DNA of 64,000 bases from an uncultured Oscillospiraceae bacterium (GTDB lineage Bacteria; Bacillota; Clostridia; Oscillospirales; Oscillospiraceae), in the NCBI GenBank assembly GCA_944386985.1, contig CALXDD010000001.1:1-64000 (forward strand), read 5' to 3'. The notes under the pieces are model-generated. The model saw only the letters and a list, made by a program, of their open reading frames with translations, was not told where the DNA came from and did no database searches. Of the stretch, positions 1-7,791 are shown piece after piece. Position numbers and translations under genes: made by a program. Each line of letters starts with the position of its first letter. Position 1 is the stretch's first letter.

Positions 1-2
1 TA

Positions 3-77
3 TGGAGCGGGTAACGAGAATCGAACTCGCATCCCCAGCTTGGAAGGCTGGTGCCCTAGCCATTGTGCTATACCCGC
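3..77 (-). tRNA. tRNA-Gly (anticodon UCC)
   Basis: Read on the minus strand this folds as a cloverleaf. The 7-bp acceptor stem is GCGGGTA/TACCCGC, the anticodon stem CCAGC/GCTGG encloses the loop CTTCCAA (anticodon TCC, reading GGA), and the T-arm carries the GTTCGATTC box. The discriminator is U, as usual for bacterial tRNA-Gly, and the CCA end is encoded at 3-5. Confidence 0.96.
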
Positions 78-184
78 GGATACCTTCCGAAACGAATCGT
101 CAGCCTGGATATAATACCACGGATTCCCCAACTTGTCAAGGCTTCCCCGGTAATTTCTCCAAAATATTTTGCTGGACGGCTTTG

Positions 185-811
185 CTATCCTACACATTGC
201 GAGACAAACCAGCAAAATAACCGCCCACCGTCCACGGTGTCCCGGTACCGGCCCCCCTCCTCCAGACGCTCCGGATGCCACTGAACGCCCCAGAGAGGCG
301 CGGTACGGTGGGCTGCCGCCTCCACCACGCCGTCAGCTGCCCACTGCACCGCCTGCATGCCCCGGCCCAGCCGCCCAAGAGCCTGATGGTGGGCGGTGTT
401 TACTGTGAGGCGGGGGCCGTACACCGCCCGGATAAAACCGGAGGCTCTGGTCTCGTGGAGACCGTCCGCCCCCCGGATCTGTCCGTGGCCCTCCACATGC
501 TGAAGAAGGGTGCCTCCCAGTGCCACATTCAGCACCTGAAGCCCCCGGCAGATCCCCAGCACCGGCTTGCTCGCAGCCAGAAAGGCGGCGGCAAGTTCCA
601 ATTCCCGAAGATCCCGGGCCTCGTCCATGTCCCGGCAGTCCTCCCAGGCGGCGCCGTAGAACCGGGGATGGATATCTCCGCCTCCGGGGAGCAGCAGACC
701 GTCCCAGGCACCGCCGTCTCCGCAGCAGGGGACAGCCCCCGCCCGCAGCAGCGCCTGCTCATAGTTTGGAAATTGTCCCGGTGCGCCGGGCAGCAAAATA
801 TGAGGAGCCAC
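185..811 (-). CDS. Class I glutamine amidotransferase-like, peptidase C26 (gamma-glutamyl-GABA hydrolase family)
   Basis: A 208-residue cytosolic hydrolase of the peptidase C26 family, whose members cleave gamma-glutamyl bonds such as gamma-glutamyl-GABA. Visible family blocks, in order, are GGGDIHPRFYG, the nucleophile elbow GICRGLQVLN with the catalytic Cys, NTAHHQ, and GVQWHPE with the catalytic His. The start is the GTG at 811, because AGGAGGTG lies 6 bases upstream; the open frame runs further upstream but there it covers another gene. It is slightly shorter than the usual 230-250 residues. A hairpin separates it from the glp operon, so it is probably transcribed separately. The true substrate is unknown. 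Confidence 0.85.
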   Translation of the reverse strand: MAPHILLPGAPGQFPNYEQALLRAGAVPCCGDGGAWDGLLLPGGGDIHPRFYGAAWEDCRDMDEARDLRELELAAAFLAASKPVLGICRGLQVLNVALGGTLLQHVEGHGQIRGADGLHETRASGFIRAVYGPRLTVNTAHHQALGRLGRGMQAVQWAADGVVEAAAHRTAPLWGVQWHPERLEEGGRYRDTVDGGRLFCWFVSQCVG

Positions 812-1008
812 AGTTCCCACCTCCTGACGCCAGTCTATGCCGGGGAGCGGGAAGTTATTTCTTTCTTCGTGGGGGCAGGATTTTATTCTCTGATGAGCGC
901 ATAAATGTTTTGCCGTTACCAGCCGGAGGCAGAACCTCATCTCCACAATAAAAAATAAGGGCGTCGGAGAAAGTTCCCCGCCAAAAGCGCAAACGTCAGG
1001 GAAAGTGC

Positions 1009-1039
1009 GAGGCCCCGCAGGCGTCGCCTGCGGGGCCTC
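1009..1039 (-). terminator. Strong hairpin ending the glp operon
   Basis: A perfect 14-bp stem (GAGGCCCCGCAGGC and its complement) with a 3-base loop lies 35 bases after the DUF1667 gene. There is no clear U-tract on the minus strand, so it could be a weak terminator or an RNA-stabilising end. Nothing else is recognised in the remaining spacer up to 1074. Confidence 0.6.
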
Positions 1040-1074
1040 ATTCAATCTTCTCTCATCTATCAGCAAAAATGACG

Positions 1075-1443
1075 TTATTGGGCGGCGGCTACCGCCTTGG
1101 TGGCCACCACGTCCACGCCGGTGCCGGCCACATTGGACAGCACCACGTCTCCGATAGACACCGGGGCCTTCACCGTCACCGCCCGCAGCGCGTCGGCGCA
1201 GTCGAAAATCTTCCCCTTGGGAATGTCCTGGGCGGTCTTTACCGACACCATGGGCGCAAGGCCTCCCGCCACCCGGACGGTGGTGGTGACAATGCGGGTG
1301 GGATTGGTGACTTCCTTGCGGGCGTAAGCCTCGCCGCGCTTGCAGGTGAAGCCGGTGACCTCCCGGACCTCCCCTGCCTCCATGGTCACGGTAATGGGGC
1401 AGCCCATGGGGCAGCCGATGCAGGTCAATTGTCTTTTTTCCAT
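1075..1443 (-). CDS. DUF1667 domain protein with Fe-S-type cysteine motif
   Basis: A 122-residue protein of the DUF1667 family, commonly encoded next to GlpA-like dehydrogenases and NAD(P)/FAD oxidoreductases. Cysteines 8, 11, 15 and 34 form a CxxCxxxC-x18-C pattern like the N-terminal Fe-S site of molybdopterin oxidoreductases. The family function is not established. It lies 2 bases after the oxidoreductase gene and is the last gene of the glp operon, so it is likely an electron-transfer partner of the two flavoproteins (inference). Confidence 0.85.
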   Translation of the reverse strand: MEKRQLTCIGCPMGCPITVTMEAGEVREVTGFTCKRGEAYARKEVTNPTRIVTTTVRVAGGLAPMVSVKTAQDIPKGKIFDCADALRAVTVKAPVSIGDVVLSNVAGTGVDVVATKAVAAAQ

Positions 1444-1445
1444 GC

Positions 1446-2708
1446 TTACGCCTCCTCAATGGTTACCGTGATGGACTTCAGTCCGGGACGGCTCAGCAGA
1501 TCCTCCCGCTTCAGCGTCACCTGCTCCATCTCGCCGGGCGCCATGATCTGGCGCTTGCGGCGGCTGACGCGCTCATCGTCAAAGTAGACGCTGATGTAGG
1601 CATTCTGGTATACCGCGCCCACCCGGAAGCGGACTACCTGCTGTTCCTCCATCCGATGGGGATGGACCCGGGCAGGCACCGTGTAACGGACGCCGCCCTT
1701 GGCTGCCACGGGGATGGGGGTTTCATCGGTCTCCAGCTGGCCCTGGACATACTTGGCCGCGCTGCGGCCCGCTGCAGCCGCCTCCTGGGAGACGAAATCC
1801 ACCAGATCGTGGACGTGGAGCACGTTGCCGCAGGCAAACACGCCGGGGACGGAGGTCTCCAAACTCTCGTCCACCACCGCGCCGGAGGTGACAGGGCTCA
1901 GATCCACACCGGCGGCCCGGCTCAGCTCATTCTCCGGAATGAGGCCGCAGGACAGCAGCAGGGTATCGCATGCATAGTCCTCCTCGGTGCCGGGGATGGG
2001 ACGGCGGTTCTCGTCCACCTGGGCCAGGGTAATGCCCTCCACCCGCTCCCGGCCCCGGATGTCCACCACCGTGTGGCTCAGCTTCAGGGGGATGCCGAAG
2101 TCGTCCAGACACTGGACGATGTTCCGCTTCAGACCGCCGGAGTAGGGCATCAGCTCCGCCACCACCTGGACCTGGGCGCCCTCTAAGGTCATGCGCCGGG
2201 CCATGATGAGGCCGATGTCGCCGCTGCCTAAAATGACCACCTTCCTGCCGGGGAGGAAGCCCTCCATATTCACCAGCCGCTGGGCGGTACCGGCGGAGTA
2301 AATGCCGGCGGGGCGGGTACCGGGGATGTTCAGCGCTCCCCGGGGCCGCTCCCGGCAGCCCATGGCCAGAATGATGGCCTTGGCGGAGATCTGGAAGAGG
2401 CCGTCGGTCTTGTTCATGGCGGTGATGACCCGGTCATGGTTCACATCTAACACCATGGTATTGAGGAGGTAGGGGATCTTCCGCTCCTCCACCTGGTCGA
2501 TGAACCGGGCGGCGTACTCCGGGCCGGTGAGCTCCTCCTGAAAGGTGTGGAGGCCGAACCCGTTGTGAATGCACTGGTTAAGGATGCCGCCAAGCTCGCT
2601 GTCCCGCTCCAAAATCAAAATCCGCTCCACCCCGGCGTCCCGGGCGCTGACGGCGGCGGCCAGGCCCGCGGGACCTCCGCCGATGATCACGATATCGTAG
2701 CTGTTCAT
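1446..2708 (-). CDS. NAD(P)/FAD-dependent oxidoreductase (GlpB/nitrite-reductase-like partner of G3P dehydrogenase)
   Basis: A 420-residue flavoprotein with an N-terminal FAD-binding GGGPAG dinucleotide fold, a second Rossmann motif (VILGSGDIG) for NAD(P)H, and a GVFACGNV block typical of class II pyridine-nucleotide disulphide oxidoreductase folds. It probably passes electrons from the upstream glycerol-3-phosphate dehydrogenase to NAD(P) or another acceptor. The start at 2708 is chosen because its ATG overlaps the TGA of the preceding gene by 4 bases (ATGA), indicating translational coupling. A longer upstream reading only shadows the neighbour gene. The precise acceptor is not visible. Confidence 0.85.
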   Translation of the reverse strand: MNSYDIVIIGGGPAGLAAAVSARDAGVERILILERDSELGGILNQCIHNGFGLHTFQEELTGPEYAARFIDQVEERKIPYLLNTMVLDVNHDRVITAMNKTDGLFQISAKAIILAMGCRERPRGALNIPGTRPAGIYSAGTAQRLVNMEGFLPGRKVVILGSGDIGLIMARRMTLEGAQVQVVAELMPYSGGLKRNIVQCLDDFGIPLKLSHTVVDIRGRERVEGITLAQVDENRRPIPGTEEDYACDTLLLSCGLIPENELSRAAGVDLSPVTSGAVVDESLETSVPGVFACGNVLHVHDLVDFVSQEAAAAGRSAAKYVQGQLETDETPIPVAAKGGVRYTVPARVHPHRMEEQQVVRFRVGAVYQNAYISVYFDDERVSRRKRQIMAPGEMEQVTLKREDLLSRPGLKSITVTIEEA

Positions 2709-4147
2709 GCCTTTGCCCCCTCCTTGGTCTTGCCTACCACCATGCGGGAATGGCCGCCGCACTTGGTGATCTCGCTGAGGTCCATGCCGGTCTCCCGGGC
2801 GATAATCTCCATGACCCGGGGACCGCAGAAGCCGCCCTGGCACCGGCCCATACCGGCACGGGTCCGGCGCTTCACGCCGTCTAAACTCCGGGCGCCCAAA
2901 GGACGGGTGATGGCGTCCACGATCTCCCCCTCGGTGACCGTCTCGCACCGGCAGATCACCCGGCCGTAAGCGGGGTTCTCCCGGATGAGGGCCTGCCGCT
3001 CCTCAAAGGACAGAGTCTGGGGATTCACAATGCCCTTGCGCTTTGCCACAAAGTCGGGACGGGGGGAGAGGCCCAGCTTCTCCTTGAGGAGACCTGCCAC
3101 CATTTCTCCGATGGCGGGGGAGGAGCTGAGGCCGGGGGACTCGATACCGGCGCAGTCGAAGAAGCCGGGGGCGTCAGACACCTCGCCGATGATGAACTCA
3201 CCGCCGTCCTCGTGGGCCCGAAGGCCGGCGAAGGAGGTGATGGTCTGCCGCAGGGGGATGCCGGGGACGGAGATAGCCGCCTTCTGGGCCACCTGATCGA
3301 GACCCTCCCGGGTGGTGGCGGTGCTGTCCTTGTCCTCAATGTCGATGGCGGTGGGACCCACAATGGTGTTGCCGTGGACTGTGGGGGACACAAGAACACC
3401 CTTGCCGAACTTGCCGGGCAGCTGGAAGAGGGTGGCGTGGGCCACCTCTCCGGCGGCCTTGTCCAGGAGATAGTAGTCGCCCCGTCGGGGGGTGATATGG
3501 AGCTTCTTGGCGCTGACCATGTTGTGGAGCCGGTCGGCGTAGACCCCGGCGGCGTTCACCACGCAGCGGGCGGTCACATCCCCCTTGTCGGTGTGGACGG
3601 TCCAGCCCTCCTCCCCGGCGGTGAAGCCGGTGACGGTGGTATCAAACTGGAAGGTGACGCCGTTGACGGCGGCATTTTCCGCCATGGCGATGTTGAGACC
3701 GAAGGGGCAGACGATGGCCCCGGTGGGCACGTCCAGAGCGGCCACCACATCGGGGGACACATTGGGCTCCCGGCGAAGGATTTCCTCCCGCTCGATGATC
3801 CGGAGGCCCTCCACACCGTTGGCTACGCCCCGCTCCAAAAGCGTCTGGAGATGGGGCCGGTCCTCCTCCGCCATGCACAGCACCATGGAGCCGTTGCGGC
3901 GGTAGGGGAAGTCCAGTTCCTTGGACAGCTCCTCCATCATCTGGCTGCCGCGGACGTTCAGCCGGGCCATCAAAGACCCGGTGTGGGCGTCGTACCCGGC
4001 GTGGACGATGGCGCTGTTGGCCTTGGAGGTGCCGCAGCACACATCCTCGCACCGCTCCAGCACCAGGACATTCGCCGTATAGCGGCTGACCTCCCGGGCC
4101 ACGGCAGCGCCGGAGACCCCGGCGCCGATGATCACTACATCGTACAT
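2705..4147 (-). CDS. glpA: FAD-dependent glycerol-3-phosphate dehydrogenase-like protein (GlpA type) with BFD-like [2Fe-2S] domain
   Basis: A 480-residue DAO-superfamily flavoprotein with the N-terminal FAD motif VVIGAGVSGAAVA (read IIGAGVSG at about residues 6-13). The C-terminal 84 residues form a BFD-like [2Fe-2S] domain with Cys near 399, 401, 436 and 441 (CxC and CxxxxC spacing). This matches anaerobic GlpA-type enzymes and the related L-2-hydroxyglutarate oxidase-like family. It oxidises glycerol-3-phosphate to dihydroxyacetone phosphate if it is GlpA. The GlpP gene directly upstream supports that role. The start at 4147 has an AGGAGG ribosome site. No glpF or glpK is present in the window. 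Confidence 0.85.
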   Translation of the reverse strand: MYDVVIIGAGVSGAAVAREVSRYTANVLVLERCEDVCCGTSKANSAIVHAGYDAHTGSLMARLNVRGSQMMEELSKELDFPYRRNGSMVLCMAEEDRPHLQTLLERGVANGVEGLRIIEREEILRREPNVSPDVVAALDVPTGAIVCPFGLNIAMAENAAVNGVTFQFDTTVTGFTAGEEGWTVHTDKGDVTARCVVNAAGVYADRLHNMVSAKKLHITPRRGDYYLLDKAAGEVAHATLFQLPGKFGKGVLVSPTVHGNTIVGPTAIDIEDKDSTATTREGLDQVAQKAAISVPGIPLRQTITSFAGLRAHEDGGEFIIGEVSDAPGFFDCAGIESPGLSSSPAIGEMVAGLLKEKLGLSPRPDFVAKRKGIVNPQTLSFEERQALIRENPAYGRVICRCETVTEGEIVDAITRPLGARSLDGVKRRTRAGMGRCQGGFCGPRVMEIIARETGMDLSEITKCGGHSRMVVGKTKEGAKA

Positions 4148-4196
4148 ATCCTCACTCCTCCTGGAAATTGATAAACAGATGCTCCTTTTCGCTTCC

Positions 4197-4760
4197 CTAC
4201 AGGTCCCACACTGCCTGGTCGGTGGTGGAGATGGCCATGGCTCCGGCGCCAAGGGCCGCCATCACGTCGTTCTTGTCCTCGATGAGCCCCCCGCAGATCA
4301 CCGGGGCCTCCACCGCCTGGCACACCCGGGCGATGACCTTGGGCATGAGCCCCGGCAGGATCTCCACAATGTCGGGGTGGGAGATGGACGCGCCCTTGGC
4401 CACGTTCTGAAGGGACAGGGAGTCGAAGACAAAGAACCGGTGAATGGTGAACAGCCCCAGCTCCCGTCCCCGCTTGATAAACCCGGGCCGGGTGCTGATG
4501 ATGCCGTCGGCGCCGATCTGGTGGAGATAGTCCACCGCCGCCTCCTTGCTGCCAAGACCGGCGATCAGATCCGCGTGGACGATGGCCAGCTTTCCATGCT
4601 GGCGGATCTCCCGCACAATGTCCCGGATGCCGCAGATGTCGCCGTAGAGGACAAAGATCACCCGCTGGTCGCAGGTAAGGCTTTTGCCGAGTCCCTCGTC
4701 GTTTTTCACCGCGGGAATCAGAGGGGAAGATTCCATGGCTTCAAAAATTGATTCTTTCAT
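4197..4760 (-). CDS. glpP: Glycerol-3-phosphate-responsive antiterminator GlpP
   Basis: A 187-residue TIM-barrel-like RNA-binding regulator of the GlpP family. In Bacillus subtilis, GlpP with bound glycerol-3-phosphate binds leader mRNA of glp genes and prevents termination. Recognisable blocks include AIVHADLIAGLG, GADGIISTRP, the middle SLSLQN segment and the C-terminal CGGLIEDKND. It is the first gene of the glp operon, with a GGGAGG ribosome site. Its own leader holds an intrinsic terminator, so it probably controls itself and the dehydrogenase genes (inference from layout). Confidence 0.93.
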   Translation of the reverse strand: MKESIFEAMESSPLIPAVKNDEGLGKSLTCDQRVIFVLYGDICGIRDIVREIRQHGKLAIVHADLIAGLGSKEAAVDYLHQIGADGIISTRPGFIKRGRELGLFTIHRFFVFDSLSLQNVAKGASISHPDIVEILPGLMPKVIARVCQAVEAPVICGGLIEDKNDVMAALGAGAMAISTTDQAVWDL

Positions 4761-4810
4761 AGGGGCCTCCCTTCAAAAATGGAACCGCTCCGTGTTCACA
4801 AGCTGGGAAG

Positions 4811-4872
4811 GGAAAAGAAAAAGAGAGCAAGACGACAAGGAAGCGGTTACGCTTCCTTACCATCTCGCTCTC
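4811..4872 (-). terminator. Leader terminator (GlpP antitermination target candidate)
   Basis: On the minus strand a long stem (GAGAGCGAGA ... TCTTGCTCTC outside, GGAAGCG/CGCTTCC inside around TAAC) spans 4823-4872 and is followed by TTTTTCTTTT at 4811-4822. It lies between the glp promoter and glpP, where readthrough would be needed to express the operon. Confidence 0.88.
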
Positions 4873-4891
4873 AACTCTCGCGATTGTTAAT

Positions 4892-4920
4892 ATCATACGA
4901 GCTTTCCCCGGTGCTGTCAA
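4892..4920 (-). promoter_or_regulatory. Sigma-A promoter of the glp operon
   Basis: Minus-strand TTGACA at 4920-4915 and TATGAT at 4897-4892 are separated by exactly 17 bases. Transcription should start near 4885, giving a leader of about 125 bases that contains the terminator hairpin. Confidence 0.88.
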
Positions 4921-4952
4921 CGGGATGGAGTGATTTTCTGCGTTTTTTCTAA

Positions 4953-6206
4953 TTATTCTTCAGTTTTTCTGGTGAAATTGCCCCATCTGCGTGCGGAGAA
5001 TCCACAGAGAAGCGTACCCAGCAGGGCGATGACGGCCCACAGCACCATGGTGACGGACCAGCCCATGCGGCTGGAAACGGCGGCGATGCCGTAGGTGGAG
5101 AGGGCGCTGCCCACATAGGTGCAGGCGTTAAGGATGCCGGACAGAGTGGAGACACAGTCGTAGCGGGAGAAATAGGCGGGGAGCCGGCCGATCAGCATCA
5201 TATTGACGCCGTACATGCAGCCGGTGGTGACAGCCATCAGCAGCACGGAGGCGGCTGCGCCGCCGTTGTGGAGAAGCGGCAGCAGGCAGGAGGCGGCGCT
5301 GCCGAGGGCAAAGACCACAGTGGAGGTAATGAGCTCATTTCCCAAACGGCTGTGGAGATGGGAGGTGAGAAAAATGCAGACAAGGCTGAAGACCGGCAGA
5401 ACCACAGCGGTGAGAATGGAGAGGGCGGAGCCCAGCTGATAATTCTCCGCAATGAAGGTGGGCATCCAGGTGGTGAGTCCGTCCCGGAGAATGCCCTGGG
5501 CCACAATGGCGCCCAGCACCGGCACCAGACCCGACAGGCAGAGAAGCCGACCCAGGGCGGGCGGGGCGGGCCGGGGGGGCTGGGACAGGGGAGCGGCGCT
5601 GGAGAAGGTGAGGGGCTGGGAGAGAGTACGGGTGCCCCGCAGCCACAAAACCGCAGAGAGAAGGCCGAACACAGCGGCACTGTGGAAGCTGAGCCGCCAG
5701 CTTTCCAGCTGGATGCACAGGGGTACCAGCAGATAAACAGCAATGGTACCCACGGTGGCGGCGCCGGACACCAGCACACAGCCCCGTTCATAATCCCGTT
5801 TGGGGAGGTTTTGGACCATGACCTTCACCAGCGGCGGCCAGAGCATGGACTGGAAGAAGCCGTTCAAGCACCAGAGAACGGTGATGGCGGCAATGGAGTC
5901 CAGCAGTGCCACGGCAATGTTGCACAGGGAGGTGGCGGCCAGGCCAAGAGCGATGATCCGGCGCGGAGAGAAGCGGTCGCCCAGAGCGCCGCTGAACAGC
6001 TGGCCCACGCCGTAGGTGATGAAACTGCCGGTGACGGCTAAAATGGCAGACTCCTTGGAGATCTCCAGGTCCAGAATGATCTCCGCCAGGGCCGCGCCGT
6101 AGTCCAGCCGGGTGAGATAGCTGGCGAAATAGATCAGGCAGCACAGGGCGGTGAGCCTCTGGGCTGCCTGTTTGGTGTGGGGGGAAGCAGATGTCACGCG
6201 AGACAC
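4953..6206 (-). CDS. MFS transporter
   Basis: A 417-residue major facilitator superfamily protein with about 12 predicted hydrophobic segments and the family motif GALGDRFSPRR between segments 2 and 3. The central loop is proline- and serine-rich. Its general shape resembles organophosphate/anion antiporters, but no substrate signature can be assigned. The gene overlaps the upstream phosphodiesterase gene by 13 bases and lies at the end of the eut gene run, so it could import the phosphodiesterase substrate or ethanolamine. No eutH permease is present in the window, which makes this the obvious local transporter candidate (inference). Confidence 0.8.
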   Translation of the reverse strand: MSRVTSASPHTKQAAQRLTALCCLIYFASYLTRLDYGAALAEIILDLEISKESAILAVTGSFITYGVGQLFSGALGDRFSPRRIIALGLAATSLCNIAVALLDSIAAITVLWCLNGFFQSMLWPPLVKVMVQNLPKRDYERGCVLVSGAATVGTIAVYLLVPLCIQLESWRLSFHSAAVFGLLSAVLWLRGTRTLSQPLTFSSAAPLSQPPRPAPPALGRLLCLSGLVPVLGAIVAQGILRDGLTTWMPTFIAENYQLGSALSILTAVVLPVFSLVCIFLTSHLHSRLGNELITSTVVFALGSAASCLLPLLHNGGAAASVLLMAVTTGCMYGVNMMLIGRLPAYFSRYDCVSTLSGILNACTYVGSALSTYGIAAVSSRMGWSVTMVLWAVIALLGTLLCGFSARRWGNFTRKTEE

Positions 6207-6979
6207 CTGCCCTCCCAGTCCCGGTTGGCGGGAACGCCCAACAGAGCGGCAATGGTGGGGGCCAGATCCTTGATGGACACGTCCCCGGGCAGAGCGGAGC
6301 CTGGGGCAAAGCCCTCGCCCCGGATCATCAGAGGGATGGTCATGTCCTCGGGGCAGTCGTCCCCGTGGTTGCGGCCGTGGCCGCCGTGGTCGGCGGTGAC
6401 CAGTACAGTGTAGCAGGGGGGCAGAGCCTCCGTGACCCGGCGGATGCAGTCCCAGGCGTGGGACACTGCCTGGAGATAGCCGGGGGACATCCAGCCTTCG
6501 TCATGGCCCAGCTCGTCGGGAGCGCCCAGGTAGAGGAAGGCAAAGTCGGGACCATCCGATCTCAGGACAGAGAGGGCCGGGGCGAGGATCTCCTCTGTGG
6601 CCGGGCCAGGGCCCAGCTCCTTTTCGCTGGCAAAAACGCTGCGGCAGAGGTGGCCGGGCCGGGTGAGGTCCCGGAGCGGTTCCCAGGTATAGAACATGGC
6701 GCACCGCTTCCCATAGCGGTACAGATGGTCTACCAGCCCGTCAATGGGCCGCACCTGGGGGACATAGGTGTTGGTAAGAATGCCGTGACGCGCCGGGTCC
6801 ACGCTGTGGAAGAGGGACATGTGGCAGGGAAGGGTGACGCTGGGCATCACGGTCCGTGCGGAGAGAGTAGCGGCGCTCTGGGCGCGAAAATGGTCCACAT
6901 AGGGGGTTTGGCAGGCGGCCAGACTGTCCGGGCGCATGCCGTCGCACAAGATCAAAAGGACCTTCCGATTGGTTTCCAT
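6194..6979 (-). CDS. Alkaline-phosphatase-superfamily phosphodiesterase (nucleotide pyrophosphatase type)
   Basis: A 261-residue soluble enzyme of the type I phosphodiesterase/nucleotide pyrophosphatase group. Expected metal and nucleophile residues are visible: Asp13 (LCDGMRPD), Thr49 in PSVTLPCHMS as nucleophile, Asp155 and His159 (PDELGHD), Asp197-His198 (TADHGGHG) and a further His near 205. There is no signal peptide, so it acts in the cytosol. It is short for the family. It starts 24 bases after eutP and overlaps the MFS gene, so it appears co-transcribed with the ethanolamine genes. It might free ethanolamine from a phosphodiester (inference). Confidence 0.83.
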   Translation of the reverse strand: METNRKVLLILCDGMRPDSLAACQTPYVDHFRAQSAATLSARTVMPSVTLPCHMSLFHSVDPARHGILTNTYVPQVRPIDGLVDHLYRYGKRCAMFYTWEPLRDLTRPGHLCRSVFASEKELGPGPATEEILAPALSVLRSDGPDFAFLYLGAPDELGHDEGWMSPGYLQAVSHAWDCIRRVTEALPPCYTVLVTADHGGHGRNHGDDCPEDMTIPLMIRGEGFAPGSALPGDVSIKDLAPTIAALLGVPANRDWEGRCLA

Positions 6980-7003
6980 AGGAGTTCTCCTTATGAGAGA
7001 GGG

Positions 7004-7432
7004 TTATTGTTCCAAAAATGCCAGCAGATCCGCCATTCCCTCCTGGGTGACGGAGCTGATGGCGAAGATGGGGGAGGCGCCGGTGAGCTCCAGCATCTCC
7101 CGGGCGTCCCGGAGCTGCCGCTCCGTGGCTAAATCCGCCTTGGTCACCACCCCTGCCACCGGAACCGGAAACATACCCGCCATGCCGGGGGAGTACAGAA
7201 AGCGGTCCTGGGTGGCGTCCTGGAGAAAGAGCACCAGGTCCGCCTCCGAGGCGGTGACCACCAGTCCGCGGAGAAAGGAGCGGTGCTCCAAATATTCCCC
7301 CGGCGTGTCGATGGTGGTGCCCACTACCTCTAAGGCCTGGGTCTTCTTATAGGTCTGCTCCAGGCCGTTGAGGCGTTGGCACAATGTGGTTTTCCCGCAG
7401 GCCACCGCGCCCGCCAGCATGATCTTCTTCAT
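7004..7432 (-). CDS. eutP: EutP/PduV-family small GTPase
   Basis: A 142-residue P-loop protein of the EutP/PduV family found in ethanolamine and propanediol microcompartment operons. The Walker A motif is GAVACGKT (residues 8-15), the switch II/G3 block is DTPGEY (42-47), and TKAD (97-100) is the guanine-specificity motif. Members have been proposed to act as GTPases linked to microcompartment placement or as acetate kinases; the role here is not settled. The start overlaps the end of eutS by 4 bases. Confidence 0.92.
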   Translation of the reverse strand: MKKIMLAGAVACGKTTLCQRLNGLEQTYKKTQALEVVGTTIDTPGEYLEHRSFLRGLVVTASEADLVLFLQDATQDRFLYSPGMAGMFPVPVAGVVTKADLATERQLRDAREMLELTGASPIFAISSVTQEGMADLLAFLEQ

Positions 7433-7779
7433 GTGCGGGTGATGGTGGTGGGGGTGCAGCCGATGATGTTCACCAGCACGTCCAGCACGTCCTTCAAAGC
7501 GGCCTCCACACTGGCCACGTCCCCGTTGATCACCAGAGAGCCGTTGAACCGGTCCACAAACACCAGCTCCACGCTGGCGGACTTGGTGGCTACGTCGGCG
7601 CCGATGATGGCGGCCTCGGAGGGGGTGATGGTGAGAATGCCCAAAGCTCCGGACCGCTCCCCGATGACGCCTAACTTCTTATAGAGATCCGGGTCGGGGT
7701 TGGCGATGAGGTGGGCCATGGTCACCTGTTTGCCCGGAACAAATTCCTGGATAATCCGCTGCTTGTGTTGTTCCTCCAT
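7429..7779 (-). CDS. eutS: Microcompartment shell protein EutS
   Basis: A 116-residue circularly permuted BMC-domain protein that forms hexameric shell tiles of the ethanolamine microcompartment. The N-terminal strand block ([18 protein letters not shown]) and the central [19 protein letters not shown] region are characteristic of EutS/PduU. A strong AGGAGG ribosome site lies just upstream. It sits between eutT and eutP and is translationally coupled to eutP. Confidence 0.95.
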   Translation of the reverse strand: MEEQHKQRIIQEFVPGKQVTMAHLIANPDPDLYKKLGVIGERSGALGILTITPSEAAIIGADVATKSASVELVFVDRFNGSLVINGDVASVEAALKDVLDVLVNIIGCTPTTITRT

Positions 7780-7791
7780 GGAAGAACCTCC

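Noticed and set aside
812-1459. N-terminal extension of the peptidase C26 gene
   Set aside because: The frame runs through a terminator hairpin and the DUF1667 gene; a good ribosome site and GTG at 811 fix the true start.
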